Assembly: GCF_018141005.1 (NCBI RefSeq)
Contig: NZ_CP046581.1
Location: forward strand, 124,001 to 188,000
DNA: 64,000 bases
Origin: Erwinia sp. E602
GTDB lineage: Bacteria > Pseudomonadota > Gammaproteobacteria > Enterobacterales > Enterobacteriaceae
Reading direction: 5' to 3'
Shown: positions 55,200 through 63,504 of the stretch, one piece after another
How positions within the stretch are numbered: the first letter of the stretch is position 1
How the letters are laid out: each line of letters opens with the position of its first letter
Made by a program: the position numbers and the translations under genes
The notes under the pieces: model-generated
What the model was told of the DNA's origin: nothing
Database searches by the model: none
What the model saw: the letters and a program-made list of their open reading frames with translations, nothing else

Positions 55200-55500
55200 C
55201 GCCCGCTCACTACAGTGGTTAAACAGCACTCACCAGCGTGGTTATCAGTGCTCTCTACAGCGGTTATATTACTCTTTACAGCGGTTGGTTTACTCTCTTT
55301 AGTGGATAGTAACAGGCCTCCAGACCAGGCGTGACAAGGCCTGAGAGGGTGCGGGGATCTCTTTAGGATCTTATCAGGATCTCTCTGGGATCGAATAATT
55401 GGATCTGATCGGTGAATAACGGGGATAAATCCCTGAGGATATTTCAGACACCGTATCGACATCACCCTTCGGTCATCAGCACGATGCAGACCTGATAACG
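55200..55500. other. Candidate origin module 2: iterons plus GATC-rich stretch
   Basis: Five iteron copies at 55206-55310 (ACAGTGGTTAA, CAGCGTGGTTA, ACAGCGGTTAT, ACAGCGGTTGG, TTAGTGGATAG) are followed by six GATC sites in 55356-55410. ATTGGATC...TCGGTGAATAA occurs here (55398-55419) and in module 1 (55039-55060), 20 of 22 bases the same, so the modules share an origin. Confidence 0.62.
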
Positions 55501-55611
55501 TCATCTTTATCCGGCTCAGTGCACTATTTATGAACAAAATCATGTTGCAATTATTACTGATATGCAGGATTATTGATTTTAAGATGATATGCTACATAAA
55601 TGGAGTCAATG

Positions 55612-56811
55612 ATGAATAGCGATCCGCATCAGACTGACAAGATTGCCCAGCGCGCAGGAAAGATGCTCACGTCACTGACCGAGCACATTCAGGCACAGAA
55701 GGAAGAGCTGCGTGAAAACGAGTACTTTCAGGTTTATGCCAAAGCGGCGCTCGCTAAGTTGCCTAAACTGACCCGTGCCAATGTTGATTACGCGGTCAGC
55801 GAAATGGAAGAGAACGGTTACGCCTTTGATAAACGCGCCGCCGGATCGTCCTCCAAATATGCGATGACCATCCAGAACATCGTTGATATCTACCATCACC
55901 GCGGCGTTCCTAAGTATCGCGATCGCCATGATGAAGCCCTGACCGTGTTTGTCGGTAATCTGAAAGGGGGCGTATCTAAAACGGTCTCCACCGTCTCTCT
56001 GGCTCACGCCATGCGCGCGCACCCTCACCTGCTGTTTGAAGATCTGCGCATACTGGTGATCGACCTCGATCCCCAGTCATCCGCTACGATGTTCCTTAAC
56101 CACACAAGAGCTGTGGGTATGGTGGAAACCACATCGGCGCAGGCAATGCTACAGAACGTGACGCGTGAAGAGTTGCTGGAAGAGTTTATCGTCTCATCGG
56201 TGGTACCCGGCGTTGATGTATTACCCGCGTCAATTGATGATGCCTTCATCGCATCAGGCTGGGAGGTGCTGTGCAGTGAACATCTGCCGGGCCAGAATCC
56301 TCACGCCGTACTGCGTGAAAATATCATTGATAAACTGAAGTCAGATTACGACTTTATTTTTGTCGACAGCGGCCCGCATCTGGATGCTTTTCTTAAGAAC
56401 GCCATTGCCGCAGCCGATCTGCTGATGACGCCGGTTCCACCCGCGCAGGTCGACTTCCACTCAACGCTTAAGTATCTGACCCGTTTACCTGAGCTGATCA
56501 GCATCATCGAGTCTTCGGGCTGCCACTGCCGCCTGCTGGGCAATATCGGCTTTATGTCCAAGCTGTCGAATAAGCCCGATCACAAAGTCTGTCACAGCCT
56601 GGCCAAGGAGATTTTCGGCGGCGATATGCTGGACGCCGCCCTGCCCCGTCTGGATGGCTTTGAGCGCTGTGGTGAATCCTTCGACACGGTGATCTCAGCG
56701 AATCCGTCGACCTACGTTGGCAGCAGTGAGGCATTGAAGAACGCACGCGCCGCGGCAGAAGATTTTGCCAAAGCGGTTTTTGACCGTATCGAATTTATCC
56801 GTATTAACTGA
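55612..56811 (+). CDS. parA: ParA: P1-type partition ATPase
   Basis: A 399-residue type Ia ParA that moves plasmid copies apart and represses its own operon. It is very close to P1 ParA (398): AQRAGKMLTSLTEHI, YAKAALAKLPKLTRANVDYA with the helix-turn-helix, the Walker motif NLKGGVSKTVSTVSLAHAMR, LVIDLDPQSSATMFL and VDSGPHLDAFLKNAIA. GGAG is best spaced for the ATG at 55612; ATGs at 55600 and 55609 are less likely. It runs away from repA. Confidence 0.96.
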   Translation: MNSDPHQTDKIAQRAGKMLTSLTEHIQAQKEELRENEYFQVYAKAALAKLPKLTRANVDYAVSEMEENGYAFDKRAAGSSSKYAMTIQNIVDIYHHRGVPKYRDRHDEALTVFVGNLKGGVSKTVSTVSLAHAMRAHPHLLFEDLRILVIDLDPQSSATMFLNHTRAVGMVETTSAQAMLQNVTREELLEEFIVSSVVPGVDVLPASIDDAFIASGWEVLCSEHLPGQNPHAVLRENIIDKLKSDYDFIFVDSGPHLDAFLKNAIAAADLLMTPVPPAQVDFHSTLKYLTRLPELISIIESSGCHCRLLGNIGFMSKLSNKPDHKVCHSLAKEIFGGDMLDAALPRLDGFERCGESFDTVISANPSTYVGSSEALKNARAAAEDFAKAVFDRIEFIRIN

Positions 56812-56824
56812 GGCACCGGTACCC

Positions 56825-57790
56825 ATGAAAAGAACCACTATCGGACGCACCTTTAATGCGCCAGTACTGAACAGTGAAGCGGCCTCTGAACCGTTCAAAC
56901 AGGTCTTTACGCTCTCTTCAGGCAAGAAGGCGATATTCAGCCGCGTTACCCTGAGTGCTGACGAGGTGGCGTCACAGACCTACGTCGTGCAGGAGAACAA
57001 CGGTCGCGATCAGGCGGGTTTGACGCCGGAGTCGCTGAAAGATATTACCCGCACCCTGAGCCTGCAGCAGTTCTTTCCGGCGATCGGCGTCCGCCGGGCA
57101 GACGGCAGAATTGAAGTGCTTGACGGTTCACGACGCCGCGCCGCCGCGCTGCTGACCGGTGCAGGTCTTGACGTTCTGGTGACCGACTCTGCGGTCAGCG
57201 CTGCGGAAGCCCGCACGCTGGCCCAGGAAATTCAGACCGCCCGCGAACATAACATCCGCGAGATTGGCCTGCGCCTGATGGCGCTGCGCGACAGCGGCCT
57301 TTCGCAGAAGGATATTGCCGAAGATGAGAATATGTCTCAGGCGAAAGTCACCCGTGCGCTGCAGGCCGCCAGCGTGTCAGCAGAGCTGCTGGCGCTGTTC
57401 CCGGTTCAGTCCGAGCTGACCTACGGCGACTACAGGACGCTGCTGACCGCGCAGGAGCTGCTGCAGGAGAAACAGATTGCCTTATCCCACCTGACGGACA
57501 GCATCAGCGAGTCCGTGTCTGCCATTCGCGATCAGGCATCGCTGGCAGAAGATGAGATAAAAAACAAAATCGTCGCTGAAGTTCGCAAAGAGGCCGCGCT
57601 GATTGTCCAGCCGGTAGCCGGAGAGAAGGTCGTCACCACGCCGCTGTGGCAGTTTCCGGACAAAAACCGCTATGCGCGTAAAAAGAGTCGCGGACGCGCG
57701 TTCAGCTATGAGTTCAACCGGCTGCCCGCCGAACTGCAGGATGCTATCGATGGCGCGATTGCAAACGTGCTGGCCAGACATCTGAAATAA
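56825..57790 (+). CDS. parB: ParB: P1-type centromere-binding protein
   Basis: A 321-residue partner that binds parS and activates ParA. MKRTTIGRTFN opens as in P1 ParB. A DGSRRRAAAL box is followed by the helix-turn-helix LSQKDIAEDENMSQAKVTRALQ, and the C-terminal dimer domain includes WQFPDKNRYARKKSRGRAFSYEF. The ATG at 56825 is 13 bases after the parA stop with GAGG upstream. parS follows directly. Confidence 0.95.
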   Translation: MKRTTIGRTFNAPVLNSEAASEPFKQVFTLSSGKKAIFSRVTLSADEVASQTYVVQENNGRDQAGLTPESLKDITRTLSLQQFFPAIGVRRADGRIEVLDGSRRRAAALLTGAGLDVLVTDSAVSAAEARTLAQEIQTAREHNIREIGLRLMALRDSGLSQKDIAEDENMSQAKVTRALQAASVSAELLALFPVQSELTYGDYRTLLTAQELLQEKQIALSHLTDSISESVSAIRDQASLAEDEIKNKIVAEVRKEAALIVQPVAGEKVVTTPLWQFPDKNRYARKKSRGRAFSYEFNRLPAELQDAIDGAIANVLARHLK

Positions 57791-57797
57791 GTTCTCC

Positions 57798-57880
57798 TCT
57801 CCCGGCGATTTTCGTCGCTAACTGCATGAAATAAAGTGCTTTTACGTGGGGATTTCACGATGAAATCTCCACTATTTCAC
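57798..57880. promoter_or_regulatory. parS: parS partition site, P1 type
   Basis: The order of boxes matches P1 parS: TCTCCC (57798-57803, box B), ATTTTCG (57808-57814, box A), a spacer beginning TAACTGC where IHF would bend DNA, then ATTTCAC (57852-57858), TGAAAT (57861-57866), TCTCCA (57866-57871, box B) and ATTTCAC (57874-57880). Box B is TCTCCA rather than P1 TCGCCA, so the specificity probably differs. Confidence 0.85.
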
Positions 57881-57938
57881 TCCTGCCGATGCTGAGTTTC
57901 ATCCTGCCCCCTGGCGACCGTCAACATGCGTAATAACA

Positions 57939-57973
57939 TGTACCCTGTACCCTGTACCCTGTACCCTGTACCC
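57939..57973. repeat. Five tandem TGTACCC heptamers
   Basis: Five exact head-to-tail copies of TGTACCC, followed by a broken TGACCCA. It lies between parS and the GNAT gene and may vary in copy number. Confidence 0.92.
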
Positions 57974-58079
57974 TGACCCAAAGACCCGATACACACGAAG
58001 AGATTCGGGTACACTGATATCATCAGATAACCCGGAATAAACCGGGTGTTACTTCGACAAACTTTTTTCAGGACCATCG

Positions 58080-58856
58080 ATGATGAATGTATCAGGCCAG
58101 GTTTCGCGGATGACGCTTTACCGCAGTATGGAGGACTATTTCTTTTCCTCGGTCAGTCAGCAAACTTACTCTCTGGGTAATACGGCATCGGCTTATCTCA
58201 CTGGCGTTGACGCTGGCAGCCTGAATCTGCTGATTGTGAAGCAGCGGGATCCTGAAACAGAATCCATTATCAAAGAAGGCATGCGGTTATTTGACGCTGC
58301 AGGTGTGCCGTTCTCCGTGGTGCTGCCCGATAATGATCCTGACAGGATCGGGCATTCGCTCAGAGAGCTGGGTCTGAGCGTCGCCTGGAAATCTTCACCG
58401 ATGCAGCTGACGATGAAGGCGTTAACGACGCAAAAGCCACGCAGCGATGATTATCACATCTGTGCTACTGATTACCGTCTCGAGGACTGGGGAGCACCGC
58501 TGACAAGTGCGTTCGAAACGGATGACAGAGTCATGCTGCAGTATCGGATAAGACATCAGCATGCCGTTGAGGCCGGCCGGCAGCTGCGCCATTTTTCTCT
58601 TTTTGTCGCAGACCGGGCAGTCTGTTCGCTGACGTTATCCATGCAAAGCGGGGTTTCACGTTTAGATGACGTCGGGACCCGGAGCACGTTGCAGGGAAGA
58701 GGCTACGCCAGCGCTCTAATTCGCCATGCACTGGAATACGCCAGATCTCAGAACGTTGAGACGTGTTTCCTTGAGGCCTCAGAGGCAGGTGTTTCCATCT
58801 ATAAGAGACTCGGATTTACGCTACTCGGCAGCAGTGTCGCTTTTCAGCGTGAATGA
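58080..58856 (+). CDS. GNAT family acetyltransferase near parS
   Basis: A 258-residue protein. The C-terminal half is a GNAT domain: HFSLFVADRAVCSLTL, a RSTLQGRGYASALIRHALEY acetyl-CoA motif and LEASEAGVSIYKRLGF. The N-terminal half (1-115) has no motif I know. AGGA lies 9 bases before the ATG at 58080, with a second ATG at 58083. The substrate is unknown; it lies between the two parS-like sites. Confidence 0.85.
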   Translation: MMNVSGQVSRMTLYRSMEDYFFSSVSQQTYSLGNTASAYLTGVDAGSLNLLIVKQRDPETESIIKEGMRLFDAAGVPFSVVLPDNDPDRIGHSLRELGLSVAWKSSPMQLTMKALTTQKPRSDDYHICATDYRLEDWGAPLTSAFETDDRVMLQYRIRHQHAVEAGRQLRHFSLFVADRAVCSLTLSMQSGVSRLDDVGTRSTLQGRGYASALIRHALEYARSQNVETCFLEASEAGVSIYKRLGFTLLGSSVAFQRE

Positions 58857-59415
58857 CCGTACCTGATGAGCGTGAAAGCGTCATTTCCGCTGTAGGGTGG
58901 AAGTACTTATACGCTGTAAAGAGGACAGCCTGACGAATGAGGAAGGCATCTTTTATTACGGATAATGCATGCCCTTAGCCCTGCAACGTTCCCCCACAGG
59001 CGTTTAGGGATAAGCCCGTGCCACAGGCAAGTGGACATGAAACACCCCTGTGAAACTCCTTGAGTTCTCCAGTTAAGTTTTATTGTTAACTTATTGAAAT
59101 ATAATGACTTTGATATGAATGCCAGAGGGATTTCACCGTGAAATCTCCATGGGATCAGCATCGTTCTGTGGCAAGGGCTTAGCGGATGGGAAGAGGGTGA
59201 GAGTACAAAAAAACAGAAGAGAGCGTGATGCAAGCGTTGAGTGAGAAGTAAACCAGCCGGCGATATCCCCTGCCTGAAAAATAAGAGGCAGGACAGGGAA
59301 TATGACCGGCTGGCTTAGGAAACGACTACGCGCACAGTTCGTTCCAGTAACAGCAGCGCAGAAGGTGCCTCAATGAGCGACACCGGTGTTCTGAGTTGAC
59401 CATTTGTCCTCCTGT
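58857..59415. other. Intergenic region with a second parS-like palindrome
   Basis: No gene is convincing; a 108-residue minus-strand frame (58907-59233) has no ribosome site. At 59130-59149 are ATTTCAC, GTGAAAT and TCTCCA in the same order as in the right arm of parS. An inverted repeat with one mismatch, TAAGCCCGTGCCACAG (59011-59026) and CTGTGGCAAGGGCTTA (59166-59181), encloses it. Confidence 0.6.
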
Positions 59416-60129
59416 TCAGCGGCGGGCAACATCCCGACGCGGTCTTACCGCAATATCGGTAATCTGTGTATCCTCGGTGGCGTTGACCACCAGGCGAACG
59501 GCGGCAGCGACCGACCCGGGCGTGCTGTACGCCAGCGGATCGATGTCGGTAAAGTCACCCGCACGTTCACGGCTTTTGCGATTCATTGGGGTATCCGTCG
59601 GCCCTGGTGCCACGGTGGCGACGCGCACGCCGTGCCCGCTCTCCTCGTTACGCAGCGAGTGTGCCAGCGCGCTGAGCGCAAATTTACTGGCGGAGTAGAC
59701 CGTGTGCCCGGCCAGCGCCAGCGTGCCGGAGCCGGAGTTGATAAACACCACCTGCCCGCGCTGCTGGCGAAGGGCGGGCAACGCAAGACGCGTCAGCTCT
59801 GCCGGTGCAAATACGTTAATGGCAAACTGGCTTTGCCACTGCACCGGCGTAGCCTGCTCGAGGCTCAGCCGTTCGGAAACCGCCGCAGAGTGTACCAGCA
59901 CGTCAATGGCGCTGAACTGGCTGATAAACTGCCGCAGCGCGGCGTTATCGATCAGGTCCAGCTGAACCGGAATGACGCCGGCAACGGACTCCAGCTCTGC
60001 CAGCGCCTGTGGCGATCGGCCCAGCGCATAAACCTGATGGTCGGTGGCCAGGTCGGTAACCACCGCGCGGCCGATACCGCTGGTGCCGCCGGTGACAATC
60101 GCCACCGGGCGATGAAGTTGTTGTGTCAT
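59416..60129 (-). CDS. SDR family oxidoreductase
   Basis: A 237-residue short-chain dehydrogenase. Cofactor loop TGGTSGIG at about 14-21, LVHSAA in place of NNAG, INSGSG and catalytic YSASKFAL. The C-terminus (VAPGPTDTPMNRK) is of normal length. It follows a LysR regulator by 33 bases on the same strand. The substrate is unknown. Confidence 0.9.
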   Translation of the reverse strand: MTQQLHRPVAIVTGGTSGIGRAVVTDLATDHQVYALGRSPQALAELESVAGVIPVQLDLIDNAALRQFISQFSAIDVLVHSAAVSERLSLEQATPVQWQSQFAINVFAPAELTRLALPALRQQRGQVVFINSGSGTLALAGHTVYSASKFALSALAHSLRNEESGHGVRVATVAPGPTDTPMNRKSRERAGDFTDIDPLAYSTPGSVAAAVRLVVNATEDTQITDIAVRPRRDVARR

Positions 60130-60162
60130 GTAGTAGTCTCCATGTTGATGCAGCAGACGCTA

Positions 60163-61131
60163 TCATTCACCGTTCCGGCAGGCGACAGACTTATTGTGAT
60201 TAGGATTACCGGAAGGTGGATATACCCGAAATCCCGTATCAGACAGCGCCGCCATCAGAGTATCAATCGCAACGCGCAGGCGTTGTGGCATCGCGGCTGT
60301 TTTCAGCCAGACGGCATAAACCGGCAGGCCCTCTCCGGCAGACTCCGCTAGCACTTCGACCAGACGGCCGCTGGCAAGATCGTCGCCGACCAGCCAGCGT
60401 GGCAGCTGGGCGATGCCATAACCGGCAAGCGCGGCGGAACAGACAGCACTCATACTGCTGAAACGCAGCCGGTCAGCGGGCTGCCAGTGGATATCCTCAT
60501 CGCCGCTGCGGAGCAGCCACGGCTGGCTCCTGCCCCGTTCCAGCAGGCCGAGCTGAGCATGCGTCCTGAGATCGCCGAGGGTGGCAGGCTGGGACAACCG
60601 GCAGAAGTAGTCAGCGGAAGCGCAGAGCACTAACCTCTGCTGGCCAAGCAGCCGCGCGGTAAGATCGTTGTGGTGACCCGGATCGCCAATGCGAATCGCC
60701 AGGTCGGTTCCCCCCGAGGCAAGGTCAATTCGCTTAACCGAGAACAGCATCTCTAACGCCAGCCCCGGCCAGCGCCGGGTCAGCGGCAGCAGCTGCGGCA
60801 TCACCCATTTTTCGCCAAACAGCGGCGGTGCCGCCACGCGTAGCCGACCGCTGGGCTGCTGCGCCTGAGTGGTCAGACGATTCTCTGCCGCATCCAGGTT
60901 CGCCAGGATCTGCACACAGTCCTGATAAAACTGTCGTCCTTCGCTGGTAAGCGACAGCGTGCGCGTGGTGCGCAGAAAAAGCGTCACCTGCAGACGTGCC
61001 TCCAGCCGGGCGACTGCCTTGCCGACCGTCGACCGTGACAGCCCCAGCTGTTCTGCCGCGAGGCTGAAACCACCGGCCTGCGCTGCCTGAACAAACGCCC
61101 GTATGCCGTTAAGGCGGTCAGTGTTGATCAT
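60163..61131 (-). CDS. LysR family transcriptional regulator
   Basis: A 322-residue regulator. The N-terminal winged helix includes GIRAFVQAAQAGGFSLAAEQLGLSRSTVGKAV and RTTRTLSLTSEGRQFY. The effector domain follows from about 90 (GRLRVAAPPLFGEKWVMPQL). It lies between an SDR gene on its own strand and a divergent MFS exporter, either of which may be its target. Confidence 0.93.
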   Translation of the reverse strand: MINTDRLNGIRAFVQAAQAGGFSLAAEQLGLSRSTVGKAVARLEARLQVTLFLRTTRTLSLTSEGRQFYQDCVQILANLDAAENRLTTQAQQPSGRLRVAAPPLFGEKWVMPQLLPLTRRWPGLALEMLFSVKRIDLASGGTDLAIRIGDPGHHNDLTARLLGQQRLVLCASADYFCRLSQPATLGDLRTHAQLGLLERGRSQPWLLRSGDEDIHWQPADRLRFSSMSAVCSAALAGYGIAQLPRWLVGDDLASGRLVEVLAESAGEGLPVYAVWLKTAAMPQRLRVAIDTLMAALSDTGFRVYPPSGNPNHNKSVACRNGE

Positions 61132-61328
61132 ATGAAATCCTTAGCCAGGCCATAACTGACCTGGTTCGCCGTGGGCGCTGTAGCGTTGTCGTAGGCTCTA
61201 CCTTAACGCGTGTGGAGCGGGTTGTGCCAGAGAGGCGAACTCCGTTCGCCAGTCCGTCGATGAAATGGCGGCAATCGTCGCCGCGCGTTATGTCACTCTG
61301 ATACTTTACTGTCTACAGAGGTTTGAGT

Positions 61329-62729
61329 ATGTCCACACCCTCCACGGCGCTGCCGCGCGTCGCGCAAATCCGACTGCAGGCGGGCATCTGCCTCGCCAGC
61401 TTTCTCGGCTGCCTCGATTTTACCATCGTGAATACCGCCCTGCCGGCCATCGGGCGTCAGTTCAACAGCAACGTGGATGAACTGCACTGGGTGATGACGC
61501 TTTTTGTTATGTCGCTCTGCTGCTGCATGGTGTTAAGCGCGAGGCTCGGTGAAGTGTATGGCCGCGGCCGCCTGCTTTATGCCGGGATGCTGCTGTTTGC
61601 CGTGACCTCACTCGGGGCGGGACTGACGACGGGGCCGGCTGCCCTGAACCTGTTCCGGCTGTTACAGGGGGCAGGCTGCGCGGTACTGTATACCCTGAGT
61701 GCGGCGATCCTGATTGAGATTATCCCTGAGGCAAAACGGGGGCGCGCGCTGGGGATGCTGTTCGCGGTCAACGGCCTGGGGCTGACGCTTGGCCCGGTTG
61801 CCGGCGGCGTGCTGGTCAGCCTCAGCGGCTGGCGCAGCGTGTTTTTAATTAACGTCCCGCTGCTGCTGCTGAGCTACAGCTGTTGCGCGGGCGTGGTGAA
61901 CACCAGGCGTCCTGAGAACGCCGGCAGCGTCGATCTTCGCGGATGGCTGTGGCTGGTGGCCACGCTGGTCCCCGTTCTGCTGGCAAGCGTGACGCTGTCA
62001 CCGGGAGGTGCTGTGACCTGGGCCACGGCAGCGCTGCTGGTCATCGGTGCCGTGGCCGGTATTACGCTGGTCAGGATTGAGAAGCGTACGCCGGAACCGC
62101 TGATCGCCTTCGGCCTGTTCCGCAACCGTCTGTTTCGCCGTGCCTGCCTGCTGTCGGTGCTGCTGGCGATATTTTACTGCGCCGCGTTTCTGCTGATGCC
62201 CTTCAGGCTGCTGGAAATCTACCGGCTGAGCGATGCCCGTCTGGGCCTGATGTTGCTGCCGGTGACGCTGGTAATGGCGATCGTTTCGCCGCTGGCCGGG
62301 CGTTACGGCGACCGCTTCGGGCCCTGGCCCGTCCTGACGCTGGGGTTCGTTATGCTGACCGCCTCGGCGCTGCTGCAAAGTCTTTTCACCGTCGGGCAAC
62401 CGCTGGTGCTGACCATCGCGGCGTTTGCGCTGATGGGGGTGGGCTGGGGGGCGATCCTCGGGCCCTCGGTCGCCGCTGCGCTTGGTGCCATGCCGTCAGC
62501 GTTTCATGCACAGGGCATCGGGCTGTCGTGGACGCTGCATAACCTGGGTGGGGTAGTGGGGCTGTCGGTGGCGACGCAGATCTATCGGGCCGGGGGGCAA
62601 GGGGCAGGATACCGGTGGGTGATGTGGCTGCTGGCGGCGCTGGCGCTGGCGGGCGCGCTGACGGCGCTGAGCTCGGCTCGCCGCGTCCGGGCAGAGAGAA
62701 CGGACGCGGCAGGCCAGGGCACAGGTTAG
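61329..62729 (+). CDS. MFS transporter, DHA2 (EmrB/QacA) type
   Basis: A 466-residue drug-type exporter with up to 14 membrane segments. CLDFTIVNTALPAIGRQF is the DHA2 motif in helix 1, followed by LSARLGEVYGRGRLLYAG and the motif C GLGLTLGPVAGGVL. GAGG precedes the ATG at 61329; a TTG at 61323 is in frame. It diverges from the LysR gene and overlaps msrA at its end by 4 bases. The substrate is unknown. Confidence 0.9.
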   Translation: MSTPSTALPRVAQIRLQAGICLASFLGCLDFTIVNTALPAIGRQFNSNVDELHWVMTLFVMSLCCCMVLSARLGEVYGRGRLLYAGMLLFAVTSLGAGLTTGPAALNLFRLLQGAGCAVLYTLSAAILIEIIPEAKRGRALGMLFAVNGLGLTLGPVAGGVLVSLSGWRSVFLINVPLLLLSYSCCAGVVNTRRPENAGSVDLRGWLWLVATLVPVLLASVTLSPGGAVTWATAALLVIGAVAGITLVRIEKRTPEPLIAFGLFRNRLFRRACLLSVLLAIFYCAAFLLMPFRLLEIYRLSDARLGLMLLPVTLVMAIVSPLAGRYGDRFGPWPVLTLGFVMLTASALLQSLFTVGQPLVLTIAAFALMGVGWGAILGPSVAAALGAMPSAFHAQGIGLSWTLHNLGGVVGLSVATQIYRAGGQGAGYRWVMWLLAALALAGALTALSSARRVRAERTDAAGQGTG

Positions 62730-63262
62730 CCGTCGATGGTCCTGGCGGCAAAACGCTTGCGCAGTTTCTGCAGCTTCGGCGGGATCACCGCCAGGCAGTA
62801 ACGATTCTCCTGGCCTTCGCCGGCCCAGTAGTTCTGATGATAATCTTCCGCCGGGTACCAGGTCGCATCCGGCTCGACGGTGGTCACCACCGGATCCTGG
62901 TGGACGGCCTGCGCGCGGGCGATCGCCGCCTTAGCCTCTGACGCCTGTGCCGGCGTGGCCGGGAACAGCGCAGAACGGTACTGGGTGCCGACGTCGTTGC
63001 CCTGACGGTTCAGCTGGGTCGGATCGTGAGTGGCAAAGCTGATATCCAGCAGGTCGCCATAGCTAATCACGCCGGGGTCAAAGCCAATGCGGATAGCTTC
63101 AGCGTGGCCGGTATCGCCGCCGCACACCTCACGATAGGTGGGGTTGGCCGTATGGCCGCCGATGTAGCCGCTTTCAATGGATTCAACGCCGTTAATCTGC
63201 TTAAACACCGCTTCCGTACACCAGAAACAGCCGCCGGCAATCGTTGCGTATTCTGTCGCCAT
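62726..63262 (-). CDS. msrA: MsrA: peptide methionine-S-sulfoxide reductase
   Basis: A 178-residue repair enzyme that reduces methionine S-sulfoxide. The catalytic GCFWC motif is at residues 11-15, with SGYIGG, CGGDTGHAEAI, FWDxHDPT-type ISFATHDPTQLNRQGNDVGTQYRS, and the C-terminal AEDYHQNYW. It lacks the long N-terminal part of E. coli MsrA. AGGAG precedes the ATG. It converges on the MFS gene. Confidence 0.95.
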   Translation of the reverse strand: MATEYATIAGGCFWCTEAVFKQINGVESIESGYIGGHTANPTYREVCGGDTGHAEAIRIGFDPGVISYGDLLDISFATHDPTQLNRQGNDVGTQYRSALFPATPAQASEAKAAIARAQAVHQDPVVTTVEPDATWYPAEDYHQNYWAGEGQENRYCLAVIPPKLQKLRKRFAARTIDG

Positions 63263-63504
63263 CGTTGATCACTCCTGTCAAAACGTCTTTGTGGTCGTGC
63301 CTGATATGGGAACAGCGTCAGCCATTTACAAGGCGTGGTCAACCGGAAACAACGGGAATTTATAAAACGGGGGCGCTTAGATTATTTTGCTATGAGCTAT
63401 AACCGTTGGTTATTGGCTGTCCGGCAGTGAAGGAAACAGAATGGTGATAATTTATAATCTTTTGATTTATGTCAATACCTTGTTAATAAAGGTGCTTTCC
63501 AGTT

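Noticed and set aside
58907..59233. 108-residue open frame on the minus strand
   Set aside because: No ribosome site or domain pattern; it overlaps the parS-like box and the inverted repeat, so it is more likely chance.
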